DNA from: Pseudomonadota bacterium | GTDB taxonomy: Bacteria; Pseudomonadota; Gammaproteobacteria; JAKAQQ01 | Reading direction: 5' to 3' | Length of the DNA stretch: 36,579 bases | Assembly (NCBI GenBank): GCA_021828045.1 | Contig: JAKATI010000010.1 | Location: forward strand, 1 to 36,579 | Shown: positions 6,517 through 13,720 of the stretch, one piece after another | How the letters are laid out: every line of letters starts with the position of its first letter | How positions within the stretch are numbered: position 1 is the stretch's first letter | Notes under the pieces: generated by a model | What the model saw: the letters and a program-made list of their open reading frames with translations, nothing else | The model's database searches: none | Told to the model about the DNA's origin: nothing | Position numbers and translations under genes: made by a program

Positions 6517-9261
6517 ATGAGAAAACGCATCATGTCGGCATGGGCCGTGCCCATGGCGGTGCTCTTCGCCTTGGCGGGAGCCCCCCCGGTCCTTGCCCAA
6601 TCCCTTCCCGGCGGCAGTGTCATGCAAATGCATGGCATGGTGCCGCAAGTCGTGAAACAGGCGGTCTACCTGGGGGCGCACAGTCCCTCTGCACCGATGA
6701 CCGTGACGGTGGGCCTCAAACTGTCCCATCCCAATGCCTTGAACCGCTTTCTCGGCGAACTTCAGGATCCCGCGAGTCCGATGTACCGTCATTTCCTGAC
6801 GCCCGCCGAGTTTACCGAGAAGTACGGTCCCACGAGCGCCGAAGTCACCACCGTCACCGGCTTCCTCCAGAGCCGGGGCATCCGCGTGACCGGAGTGTCG
6901 TCGAACCGTCTCCTCATCCATACCGAGGGCACGGCCGGAACCTATGAAGCAGCCTTGGGTGTGGTGCTCGAGGACTATGCCTACCATGGGCGAACGTTCT
7001 TTGCTCCCTCTCACGCGCCGGTATTGCCCGTCTCGATTGCAGGCGACGTCGAGTCGCTGATCGGTCTTTCGGATGCGGCCGTGATGCGCCCCATGTGGAT
7101 CCGGGGGCCTGTCACTACCCTCCCGAAAAGCGAAAGCACGGCGGCGGCCACTCCCTCGGGTTACTCCCCCCAGCAGATTGCGACCGTCTATGACTGGCCA
7201 TCGATCACCAATACCGCTGACGGGTCCGGGGTGACCATTGCCAATGCCACGGCCGAGAGCACGAACCTCTCGATGAGTGACCTCGATACCTTCTGGAACC
7301 AGTACGGCTTGCCCACCCATACCGTCAATGTCATTCCCGTCGATGGCACGACGCGCTCCACCGGGGGCACGATCGAGACCACGATCGACGAGGAACGGAG
7401 CGGGGCCATGGCTCCCGGCGCCACCCTCGACGTCTACGACGCGGACAGCGCGACCGACCAGGACTTCACGGACACCTACAACACGATCGTCACCAACAAC
7501 ACCGCCCAGGTGATGACCACGAGCTGGGGAGAACCGGAGTCGGATGCCTCCTCCACGACCCTGTCGACCGATGACAGCATCTTCAAGCAGGCGGCGGCCC
7601 AGGGAATCTCGGTCTTCGCGGCGGCCGGCGACAACGGCTCCTCCGACGGGACAAGCAACCCGGATACGGCGGATTTTCCGTCCTCGGATCCGTATGTGCT
7701 GGCAGCCGGAGGGACGACCCTGACCCTGACCAGCAGCAATACGCGCTCGAGCGAGATTGCCTGGTCGAGCGGGGGAGGGGCGGAGAGTGCGGTATTCAGC
7801 GAACCCTCCTGGCAGGTCGGAACCGGCGTGCCCCAGAACGGCTACCGCAATACCTCGGACCTCGCGATGGATGCCGATCCCAACACGGGGTACTCGGTCT
7901 ACGAGGCCGGAAGCTGGAGCGTCTACGGCGGGACCAGTTTCGTGGCACCGCAGCTCGCGGGACTCTGGGCGGATGGGGTTGCGGACAATGGCGGAACCCG
8001 GCTCGGCCAGGCCAACCAGGCCGAATACGGGGTTGCCAACTCGGCCAACTACGCCAATGACTTCTACGATGTGACCTCGGGCAGCAACGGCGCCTTCAGC
8101 GCGGGCGTCGGCTGGGATCACCCGACCGGCTGGGGCACCCCCGTGGCGACGAACCTGATCGCCAACATCGTGACTCCCTCCTCGGGCGGCGGTGGCGTGG
8201 CGGCGCCCACGGCCTCGAACGGCTCGGTCACGACGACCGAGAACACGGCGGTTTCAGGGACGCTTTCGGCCACCGGGCCGAGCGGTGCGGCGCTCACCTT
8301 CGCGATCGTGGCCCAGCCCGCGAACGGGTCGGTGACCCTGACCAACAGCTCGACCGGGGCCTTCACCTACACGCCCGCCAGCGGGTTCTCGGGAACGGAT
8401 TCCTTCACCTTCAACGCCTCGGACAGCGGCGGGACCTCGAATACCGCGACCGAGACCGTGACGGTCCAGGCTCCGACCGTGGCCGCGCCGACCGCGAGCA
8501 ACGGTTCGGTGACCACCAACGAGAACACGGCGGTTTCGGGGACGCTTTCGGCCACCGGACCGAGCGGTGCGGCGCTCACCTTCGCGATCGTGGCTCAGCC
8601 CGCGAACGGGTCGGTGACCCTGACCAACAGCTCGACCGGGGCCTTCACCTACACGCCCGCTAGCGGGTTCTCGGGAACGGATTCCTTCACCTTCAACGCC
8701 TCGGACAGCGGTGGGACCTCGAATACCGCGACCGAGACCGTGACGGTGAAAGCGGCCTCCACCGGACCATGTCCCACGGGCTATGCCACCTATACCGGGA
8801 GGCTTTCCGGCAGTGGGGACTATGCCTACCAGCCCAACGACAACTACTACTACGCGAGCCGCGGAAACGAGGCTGGGCTGCTCTACGGACCCGGCGGAAC
8901 CAACTTCCAGCTCTATCTCTACCAGTGGAACCCCTGGTTCGGGTGGGTCAACGTGGCCGCCGGAACCGGTGGGGGAACGGACCAGAGCGTGAGCTACGAC
9001 GGCAGTTCCGGTTACTACGTCTGGCTCGTCTACTCGAACTACGGGGCCGGAGCCTATACCTTCTGCCTGAGCTATCCGGGCGAGACCGGTGCAGTGAGCT
9101 CCGTCCATTCGCATCCGGCTGGCATGCCAAGGACCCCTCCGCAGTCGGTCCGGAGCAGCACTCCGGCCAGTGGGGGATCCGGCTCGATGGGACTCCTCGG
9201 CCTTCTGGCCCTGGCCTCGATCCTGATCGTGCGGGGATTGCGCGAACCCCGTAAATCCTGA
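6517..9261 (+). CDS. Secreted S53 (sedolisin/pseudomonalisin-type) acid peptidase with GlyGly-CTERM-like tail
   Basis: A 914-residue exported pre-pro-enzyme. Residues 1-28 are a signal peptide. Residues about 45-190 are the activation prodomain (SPMYRHFLTPAEF). The catalytic domain is about residues 215-550 and has all S53 key residues: Glu287 and Asp291 in IETTID, the oxyanion Asp372 in AAAGDNGSSDG and Ser474 in YGGTSFVAPQLAG. The family cleaves proteins at acid pH. Two nearly identical Ig/cadherin-like domains of 94 residues follow (about 562-750), then a domain resembling the bacterial pre-peptidase C-terminal (PPC) type (about 750-850, two Cys). The C-terminus SGGSGSMGLLGLLALA plus an Arg-rich end resembles GlyGly-CTERM sorting signals, which are cut by rhombosortase. 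TAGGAG before the ATG is a good ribosome site, and a strong terminator follows. Secretion is probably by a type II system (inference). Confidence 0.92.
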   Translation: MRKRIMSAWAVPMAVLFALAGAPPVLAQSLPGGSVMQMHGMVPQVVKQAVYLGAHSPSAPMTVTVGLKLSHPNALNRFLGELQDPASPMYRHFLTPAEFTEKYGPTSAEVTTVTGFLQSRGIRVTGVSSNRLLIHTEGTAGTYEAALGVVLEDYAYHGRTFFAPSHAPVLPVSIAGDVESLIGLSDAAVMRPMWIRGPVTTLPKSESTAAATPSGYSPQQIATVYDWPSITNTADGSGVTIANATAESTNLSMSDLDTFWNQYGLPTHTVNVIPVDGTTRSTGGTIETTIDEERSGAMAPGATLDVYDADSATDQDFTDTYNTIVTNNTAQVMTTSWGEPESDASSTTLSTDDSIFKQAAAQGISVFAAAGDNGSSDGTSNPDTADFPSSDPYVLAAGGTTLTLTSSNTRSSEIAWSSGGGAESAVFSEPSWQVGTGVPQNGYRNTSDLAMDADPNTGYSVYEAGSWSVYGGTSFVAPQLAGLWADGVADNGGTRLGQANQAEYGVANSANYANDFYDVTSGSNGAFSAGVGWDHPTGWGTPVATNLIANIVTPSSGGGGVAAPTASNGSVTTTENTAVSGTLSATGPSGAALTFAIVAQPANGSVTLTNSSTGAFTYTPASGFSGTDSFTFNASDSGGTSNTATETVTVQAPTVAAPTASNGSVTTNENTAVSGTLSATGPSGAALTFAIVAQPANGSVTLTNSSTGAFTYTPASGFSGTDSFTFNASDSGGTSNTATETVTVKAASTGPCPTGYATYTGRLSGSGDYAYQPNDNYYYASRGNEAGLLYGPGGTNFQLYLYQWNPWFGWVNVAAGTGGGTDQSVSYDGSSGYYVWLVYSNYGAGAYTFCLSYPGETGAVSSVHSHPAGMPRTPPQSVRSSTPASGGSGSMGLLGLLALASILIVRGLREPRKS
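8203..8757 (+). repeat. Tandem duplication of an Ig-like domain inside the S53 peptidase
   Basis: Two units with a 282-bp period (94 codons) begin at about 8203 and 8485. Over the stretch from about 8244 to 8465 I count five base differences from the second copy, all synonymous. The copies are therefore recent or kept alike by gene conversion, with protein sequence conserved. Confidence 0.9.
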
Positions 9262-9280
9262 TCACCGCTGTTTGACACTG

Positions 9281-9313
9281 ATCGGGCAGGCAGGAAGCCT
9301 GCCCGATTTTTTT
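9281..9313 (+). terminator. Rho-independent terminator after the S53 peptidase
   Basis: A perfect 11-bp stem, ATCGGGCAGGC (9281-9291) with GCCTGCCCGAT (9297-9307), has a 5-base loop and a run of Ts to 9313. Confidence 0.95.
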
Positions 9314-9397
9314 GGGAAGGAGCCGGGGATGGTTGGGCGCAAGCCGGATCTTGCAGCCGCATCCGGGAGGATGCGGGTTGGGGACGGTTCGATCCGT

Positions 9398-9403
9398 TAG
9401 ACT
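9398..9403 (+). promoter_or_regulatory. Candidate -10 element (TAGACT) for the ybiI-like gene
   Basis: TAGACT lies 27 bases before the ATG at 9430. The same hexamer precedes several other genes in the window. The -35 region is not clear. Confidence 0.35.
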
Positions 9404-9429
9404 AGGAGGGGACGAACGGGGAGGCGACC

Positions 9430-9696
9430 ATGGCGGGAGGTTGGACCCAAGACGGTGCCGTCCAGCAGCAGATCGATGCCAGCCTGGACGATGCCTTGAA
9501 GCGTGTGCGGAGACACATCCCGGCCGGGGAAAGCCTCCGCGATTGCGAACGATGCGAGGCAGAAATCCCCGAAGGCCGGCGTCTCGCACTTCCCGGGGTT
9601 CGCCTGTGTGTGGCCTGCCAAAGCGAGATCGACCGGCAAGAGATCCTCTCATCCCCCTACAACCGCCGGGGCAACAAGGACAGCCAGCTCCGCTGA
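9430..9696 (+). CDS. ybiI: DksA/TraR-family C4 zinc-finger protein, YbiI type
   Basis: An 88-residue cytoplasmic protein. The zinc finger is CERC near residue 39 and CVAC near residue 60, separated by the typical EIPEGRRLALPGVRL. The N-terminus MAGGWTQDGAVQQQID and the C-terminus YNRRGNKDSQLR closely match E. coli YbiI. DksA/TraR proteins act in the secondary channel of RNA polymerase; YbiI itself has no well-defined role, so a regulatory job is an inference from the family. A clear GGAGG lies before the ATG. The gene stands alone, between the S53 peptidase terminator and tRNA-Arg. Confidence 0.85.
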   Translation: MAGGWTQDGAVQQQIDASLDDALKRVRRHIPAGESLRDCERCEAEIPEGRRLALPGVRLCVACQSEIDRQEILSSPYNRRGNKDSQLR

Positions 9697-9770
9697 GAGG
9701 TCCGCTGCGGTAGAATCCGGTATCGAGAGCGGGCAAGTCCCGCGTTTCCGGATCCTGGTCCTCCCGCGAG

Positions 9771-9847
9771 GCCCCGGTAGCTCAGTCGGATAGAGCATCC
9801 CCCTCCTAAGGGGAAGGTCGGCGGTTCAAATCCGCCCCGGGGCGCCA
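9771..9847 (+). tRNA. tRNA-Arg, anticodon CCT
   Basis: A complete cloverleaf: acceptor GCCCCGG pairs with CCGGGGC; the anticodon stem TCCCC/GGGGA closes loop CTCCTAA with CCT at 34-36; the T arm is GGCGG-TTCAAAT-CCGCC; the discriminator is G and CCA is encoded (9845-9847). Confidence 0.95.
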
Positions 9848-10006
9848 TCCTGGAGTTTCGCGATCCCGGGGGATCCTCGAGTCGGCGGATGTCCGGATCC
9901 GGGCCTGGCTCCTGTCCCGGAACGGGCCGGACCGCTTCCCCCCGCCAGTGCGGGTTGTCCCTGGAGTGGCTAGACTGGGCGGGTTTTGTCGACATCCGGG
10001 GTTGTC

Positions 10007-10816
10007 ATGTTCGTTTCGGTCGTCCTTGTGCTCCTGGCTGGTGCGCTCGCGGGATTCCTCGGAGGTCTCCTCGGCATCGGAGGGGGACTCCCGGTGGTGG
10101 CGGCCCTGAGCGTGGTCCTTCCGACCCTGGGTGTGCCGGGATCGGCGGTCCTGCACGTCGCGGTTGCGACCTCGCTGGCTGCGATGGTGCTGACCTTCGT
10201 GTCCTCGGCCACAGCCCACATCCGGCGCGGAAGCGTGCTCTGGGCCACCTGGAAGCGGATCGCCCCGGGCATGGTGATCGGAGCACTCGTCGGAACCCGC
10301 CTTGCGGCCCGGCTTCCCGAAGAGGCGCTCCGCGGGGTCATTGCCGTGTTTTGCCTGGTCATGGCCGGACAGATGGGATTCAGGGGGGAACGGGTGCGGC
10401 CGGTCACCGATGGAGAGCAGGTTCCCCGGTCGCCCTGGCTCATCGGAGCCGGGGTCGGGATCGGAGCGCTTTCCTCGGCGGTCGGAATTGGCGGCGGATC
10501 CATGACGGTGCCGCTCCTCGTGTCGCTCTCGGCGAAACCCGTCCGGGCAGTCGGAACGAGTGCGCTCTGCGGATTGATGCTGGCCCTCGTCAGTACCCTG
10601 AGCTATGCCCTTGCGGCTTCTGTGCCGTCGCGCTCGCTGCCTTGGGGGACGGTTGGGTACGTGAGTCTCCCGGTGGCGGCACTCATCGCGGTGGGGTCGA
10701 TGTCAATGGCGCCGGTTGGGGTCCGGGTGGCACACCGGCTCTCGGGTACTGCGCTGAAGCGGGTGTTTGCGCTGTTCTTGATCGTCATGGGGGCGCTGAT
10801 CGCGCTGGGTGGCTAG
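10007..10816 (+). CDS. TauE/SafE-family membrane transporter
   Basis: A 269-residue protein with about eight hydrophobic segments. It has the two-fold internal repeat of the TauE/SafE family: GGLLGIGGGLPVVAAL near the N-terminus and SSAVGIGGGSMTVPLL in the second half. Family members export sulfite, sulfoacetate or similar small anions across the inner membrane; the substrate here cannot be read from sequence. The ATG at 10007 places the first membrane segment directly after the start; a TTG at 9986 is an upstream alternative. A TAGACT at 9971-9976 may be the -10 element. The last 32 bases overlap the 3' end of the convergent lipoprotein gene. Confidence 0.85.
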   Translation: MFVSVVLVLLAGALAGFLGGLLGIGGGLPVVAALSVVLPTLGVPGSAVLHVAVATSLAAMVLTFVSSATAHIRRGSVLWATWKRIAPGMVIGALVGTRLAARLPEEALRGVIAVFCLVMAGQMGFRGERVRPVTDGEQVPRSPWLIGAGVGIGALSSAVGIGGGSMTVPLLVSLSAKPVRAVGTSALCGLMLALVSTLSYALAASVPSRSLPWGTVGYVSLPVAALIAVGSMSMAPVGVRVAHRLSGTALKRVFALFLIVMGALIALGG

Positions 10817-11348
10817 GGGGAGGTCGTGGCGTTCCTCCGGTGAGGTGCCTGCAGTTCGGGGGAAGCGCGACTCCGGTCGGGGATTTCCCTTGCGGGTGGG
10901 TCGGCACATAGGCTGCGTATCCCTTGTAGGTGACCATCCGCTGGATCTGCGACGGGGCCGTTTGGTCGCCAAAATCCGGGTTGTTCCCCGCCATCCCGGT
11001 GTTCATGTTCCCGTTCCCCATGCCAGGGGATCCGCCCCCGCTCGGTGGCGGGTCTGCCAGCAGGACCGCGTTGGCACCCATCCGTGCCGCCTGCTGCCGC
11101 AGCTTTTCCAGAATCCGGCAGTTGAGCCCGGGGGAGTTGTCCCACCCGAGAAGGCTCGTATCCAGTTTCGCGAGAAGCACAAAACGGTGGGGCCAGGCGG
11201 GTTTGACCCAGAACGAGACCTCGTGGGGAGGCAAGGGTGTCCTCGGTGGGGCAAGAGCGGTCGGCGGGCCGACCAGGCTGCAGCCGGAAAGCGCGACGAG
11301 AGCGCCCATCACAGCGAAACACCAGGATCGCGATGGAAACGTACGCAC
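10785..11348 (-). CDS. Lipoprotein, possibly RcsF/DUF4156-like fold
   Basis: A 187-residue protein with a signal peptide and lipobox ALSGC near residue 22, so probably lipid-anchored in the envelope. GTG at 11348 was chosen because GGGAGGTG lies at the right distance upstream; an ATG 13 codons later is the alternative but would cut the signal peptide. The mature part contains LRQQAARMGANAVLLA, resembling the conserved helix-strand of RcsF and DUF4156 lipoproteins, and a later YKGYAAYV. The two are joined by a flexible linker rich in Gly, Asn, Met and Pro. Only one Cys besides the lipid-bearing one remains, so the disulfides of RcsF cannot form. Function unknown. Downstream of arsC on the same strand with a gap of 86 bases, and convergent with the TauE-like gene (32-base overlap). 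Confidence 0.65.
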   Translation of the reverse strand: MRTFPSRSWCFAVMGALVALSGCSLVGPPTALAPPRTPLPPHEVSFWVKPAWPHRFVLLAKLDTSLLGWDNSPGLNCRILEKLRQQAARMGANAVLLADPPPSGGGSPGMGNGNMNTGMAGNNPDFGDQTAPSQIQRMVTYKGYAAYVPTHPQGKSPTGVALPPNCRHLTGGTPRPPPSHPARSAPP

Positions 11349-11434
11349 GCGGCACCTCCCATTCCCCTGCGGTTGGAACCGACTTCTTAGACTACCACGA
11401 TTTTCCGTCCCCCCCTGGCCGGGACGGAATCGCA

Positions 11435-11872
11435 TCAGCCGAGTCGGCCCAAAAGTTCGCGGACCCTCCGCTCGATTTCGTCCCGGACCGTCCGGAAAAC
11501 CTCGAGAACCTCCTCCCCGGATCCACCGGCCCGGGCCGGGTCGGCGAGCGGCCAGTGTTCGCGGATGACCCGTCCGGGAACGACGGGGCAATGCTCGTCG
11601 GCGTGTCCGCACAAGGTGATGATCCAATCCGCGGCCTCGAGCAGGGAATCCGTGAGGCACTTGGAATGCTGCGTGCAAAGATTGATCCCGCGCTCCGCCA
11701 TGACCTGAATGGCCAGGGGATGGATCCCATGAGCCTCGATGCCGCCGGAGGCGGCCTGGACTTTTCCGCCGCCCAGGGTGCGCAACCACCCTTCGGCCAT
11801 CTGGCTCCGGCAGCTGTTGCCGGTGCAGAGGAACAGGATGACCGGACGGCGGCCGGGTTCGCGGATGTTCAT
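11435..11872 (-). CDS. arsC: Arsenate reductase, thioredoxin-coupled type
   Basis: A 145-residue cytoplasmic enzyme that reduces As(V) to As(III) for export by ArsB. It belongs to the low-molecular-weight phosphatase fold: the P-loop is LFLCTGNSCRSQMAEGW with the nucleophilic Cys. Two further redox Cys occur in LCGHADEHCP, and HWPLADPA carries the conserved Asp. This pattern is that of ArsC enzymes regenerated by thioredoxin rather than glutaredoxin. The ATG at 11872 overlaps the arsB stop in ATGA, so it is the last gene of a coupled arsR-arsB-arsC operon. An imperfect inverted repeat lies after its end, without a T tract. Confidence 0.93.
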   Translation of the reverse strand: MNIREPGRRPVILFLCTGNSCRSQMAEGWLRTLGGGKVQAASGGIEAHGIHPLAIQVMAERGINLCTQHSKCLTDSLLEAADWIITLCGHADEHCPVVPGRVIREHWPLADPARAGGSGEEVLEVFRTVRDEIERRVRELLGRLG

Positions 11873-13188
11873 CCGGCTCCCAGCCAGCGGATCCAGAGTC
11901 CCAGGGCGAGGAGGGTTGCGAGGAGCACGGGCGGTGTGATGACGAGACCGACGCGCATATAGGTGCGCCAGGTGATGGTTTCGCCCTTCCGGGCAAGGAC
12001 ATGGAGCCAGAGAAGCGTGGCCAGGCTGCCCAAGGGGGTGAACTTGGGCCCGAGGTCGCAACCGACCACATTGGCATAGACCATGGCGGTTTTGACCGTT
12101 GGGGGGAGGGGGCCCGCCTGGTGGATGCCGAGTGCCCCGATCAGGACGGTGGGCATGTTGTTCATGACCGCCGAGAGGGCCGCCGAGAGAAGACCCGTGC
12201 CCACGCTCGCCACGAGGATTCCTTGACGGGCAAGGGGGGCAAGCAGTTTCGCGAGGAGCGCCGTGAGACCCGCGTTCCGGAGCCCGAAGACGACGAGATA
12301 CATGCCGAGGCTGAACCAGACGATCTGCCAGGGGGCCTCGCGGAGCACCTTCCGGCACCGGATCGTGGCGCCCCGGCCGAGTTGCCACCAGCGACCGGCG
12401 ATGGCGAGGAGCAAAAGGGCTCCACTTCCTGTCACGGCAAAAATCGGAAGATGCCAGGGGGCGGTTGCGAAGTAGGCAAAAAGGAGCAGGGCCAGGATGG
12501 GGAAACTCCACCGGAACACGAGTGGGTCGCGGATCGCGGTACGCGGAGCGGGAAGCGTCTCCTGCCCGTAGCGTGGAGGGACCTTCCGGCCGAAATAGAG
12601 CCAGAGCACCCCGAGGGTCGCGAGCAGGGCGACCAAATCGACCGGCACCATGATTCCCGCGTAATGGTCGAAGGACAGGCGGAAATAGCCGGCACTCACG
12701 ATGTTGACCAGGTTTGAGGTCACGAAGGGCAGTGAGGTCGTGTCGGCCACGAAGCCCGTGGCCATGACGAAGGCAAAGGCGGCGGCCGGGCTGTAACCCA
12801 GGGCGAAGAGCATGGCCAGGACGATCGGGGTCAGGATGAGCGCTGCCCCGTCATTGGCAAAGAGGGCCGAGACCCCTGCTCCAAGCAGGATCACTAGGAG
12901 AAACAGCCGGTATCCGTTCCCGCCTCCCCAGTGGGCCACATGGAGGGCAGCCCAGTGAAAAAATCCTGCCTCGTCGAGGAGGAGCGAAATCAGGATCAGG
13001 GCCACGAAGGTCAGGGTCGCATCCCACACGATTCCCCAGACGGTCGCGAGGTTGGACCAGTGGATGACTCCGACTGCAAGCGCGATCGCCGCGCCCGCCA
13101 TCGCACCCCAGCCGATGCCGAGTCCCCAGGGTCGGATGATCACCAGGAGGAGCGTCAATGCAAAGACGGAAAGCGCGAGAATCGTCAC
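11869..13188 (-). CDS. arsB: Arsenite efflux membrane protein ArsB
   Basis: A 439-residue protein with about 11-12 membrane segments that exports arsenite or antimonite across the inner membrane. Typical ArsB stretches are ALFANDGAALILTPIVLAM, LPFVTSNLVNIVSA, SAVMNNMPTVLIG and NVVGCDLGPKFTPLGSLATLLW. The length matches the family (about 430). Its ATG overlaps the arsR stop and its stop overlaps the arsC start, both in ATGA, indicating one message. It appears complete and unbroken. Confidence 0.95.
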   Translation of the reverse strand: MTILALSVFALTLLLVIIRPWGLGIGWGAMAGAAIALAVGVIHWSNLATVWGIVWDATLTFVALILISLLLDEAGFFHWAALHVAHWGGGNGYRLFLLVILLGAGVSALFANDGAALILTPIVLAMLFALGYSPAAAFAFVMATGFVADTTSLPFVTSNLVNIVSAGYFRLSFDHYAGIMVPVDLVALLATLGVLWLYFGRKVPPRYGQETLPAPRTAIRDPLVFRWSFPILALLLFAYFATAPWHLPIFAVTGSGALLLLAIAGRWWQLGRGATIRCRKVLREAPWQIVWFSLGMYLVVFGLRNAGLTALLAKLLAPLARQGILVASVGTGLLSAALSAVMNNMPTVLIGALGIHQAGPLPPTVKTAMVYANVVGCDLGPKFTPLGSLATLLWLHVLARKGETITWRTYMRVGLVITPPVLLATLLALGLWIRWLGAG

Positions 13189-13610
13189 GAGGGGCGACGA
13201 CCGTCACAGGGATGGGATCCCGGTGCATTCTTGAGCCCCGCACCCAGGAAGGCCTGGAGCCGGGCTTGGGCCGTCTTCCGGAAGAGGAGGTTTTCAGGCT
13301 CCTGGGCGAGGATCCGGAGGATCCTCCTCTGGCGCGGGGAGAGGGAGGGGGCCAGCCGATAGTAGATCCAGGTCCCCCTGCGCCGGTCGGCCACGAGCCC
13401 GGCCCGCCGGAGCCAGGCCAGATGGCGGGAGACCTTGGGCTGGGTGGATCCGAGTGCCGCCACGAGCTCGCAGACGCAGAGCTCGCCCTGGCTTCCCAGG
13501 AAGTCGAGGATGTAAAGCCGGGTTGGATCGGCGAGGGATTCCAGGAAACGGACCGTTCCATTCGTCAAGCCGTCTTCCGACCGATGACGGGACTGTGGGA
13601 TGGGTCGCAT
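13185..13610 (-). CDS. arsR: Arsenite-responsive repressor ArsR
   Basis: A 141-residue winged-helix repressor of the SmtB/ArsR family. The metal site ELCVCELVAALG contains the Cys pair that binds As(III); the recognition helix is in STQPKVSRHLAWLR and the wing in RRRGTWIYYRL. In the family, ArsR blocks its own operon until arsenite binds. ATG at 13610 has no Shine-Dalgarno, but a TATATT lies 11-16 bases upstream on this strand, so the message may be leaderless; a TTG 16 codons later is an alternative start. It leads the arsR-arsB-arsC operon and is divergent from the tricorn-like gene. Confidence 0.92.
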   Translation of the reverse strand: MRPIPQSRHRSEDGLTNGTVRFLESLADPTRLYILDFLGSQGELCVCELVAALGSTQPKVSRHLAWLRRAGLVADRRRGTWIYYRLAPSLSPRQRRILRILAQEPENLLFRKTAQARLQAFLGAGLKNAPGSHPCDGRRPS

Positions 13611-13618
13611 GCGATCGG

Positions 13619-13650
13619 TTAATATATATGGATGAACAAATATATCATGA
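13619..13650. promoter_or_regulatory. AT-rich ars operator/promoter region
   Basis: A sharply AT-rich island in a GC-rich context. It holds two copies of ATATAT followed by ATGA (13624-13635 and 13640-13650), which are candidate ArsR half-sites, and TATATT on the minus strand (13626-13621) as the arsR -10 element. It is also only 14 bases from the -35 element of the divergent protease gene, so ArsR binding might affect both directions (inference). Confidence 0.55.
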
Positions 13651-13663
13651 AACCCGGTCCGGA

Positions 13664-13692
13664 TTGACGTTCGGGTGCGAGCGGGGTACCTT
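13664..13692 (+). promoter_or_regulatory. Candidate promoter of the tricorn-like gene
   Basis: TTGACG (13664-13669) and TACCTT (13687-13692) are 17 bp apart, upstream of the ATG at 13721. The predicted start near 13699 leaves a leader of about 22 bases. Confidence 0.5.
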
Positions 13693-13720
13693 GACTCGTG
13701 CCCGAAACCGGACGGCCCCC

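Noticed and set aside
8203-8757. CRISPR-like array
   Set aside because: The repeats are 282-bp in-frame domain duplications without short repeat-spacer structure; no cas genes are present.
11394-11430. Inverted repeat CCGTCCC/GGGACGG as the ars terminator
   Set aside because: The stem is good, but on the minus strand it is followed by AAAAT rather than a T tract, so it does not qualify as a rho-independent terminator.
11349-12077. Upstream extension of the lipoprotein frame through arsC and arsB
   Set aside because: The extension would precede the signal peptide and overlap two well-supported genes; a GTG with a good ribosome site at 11348 explains the protein.
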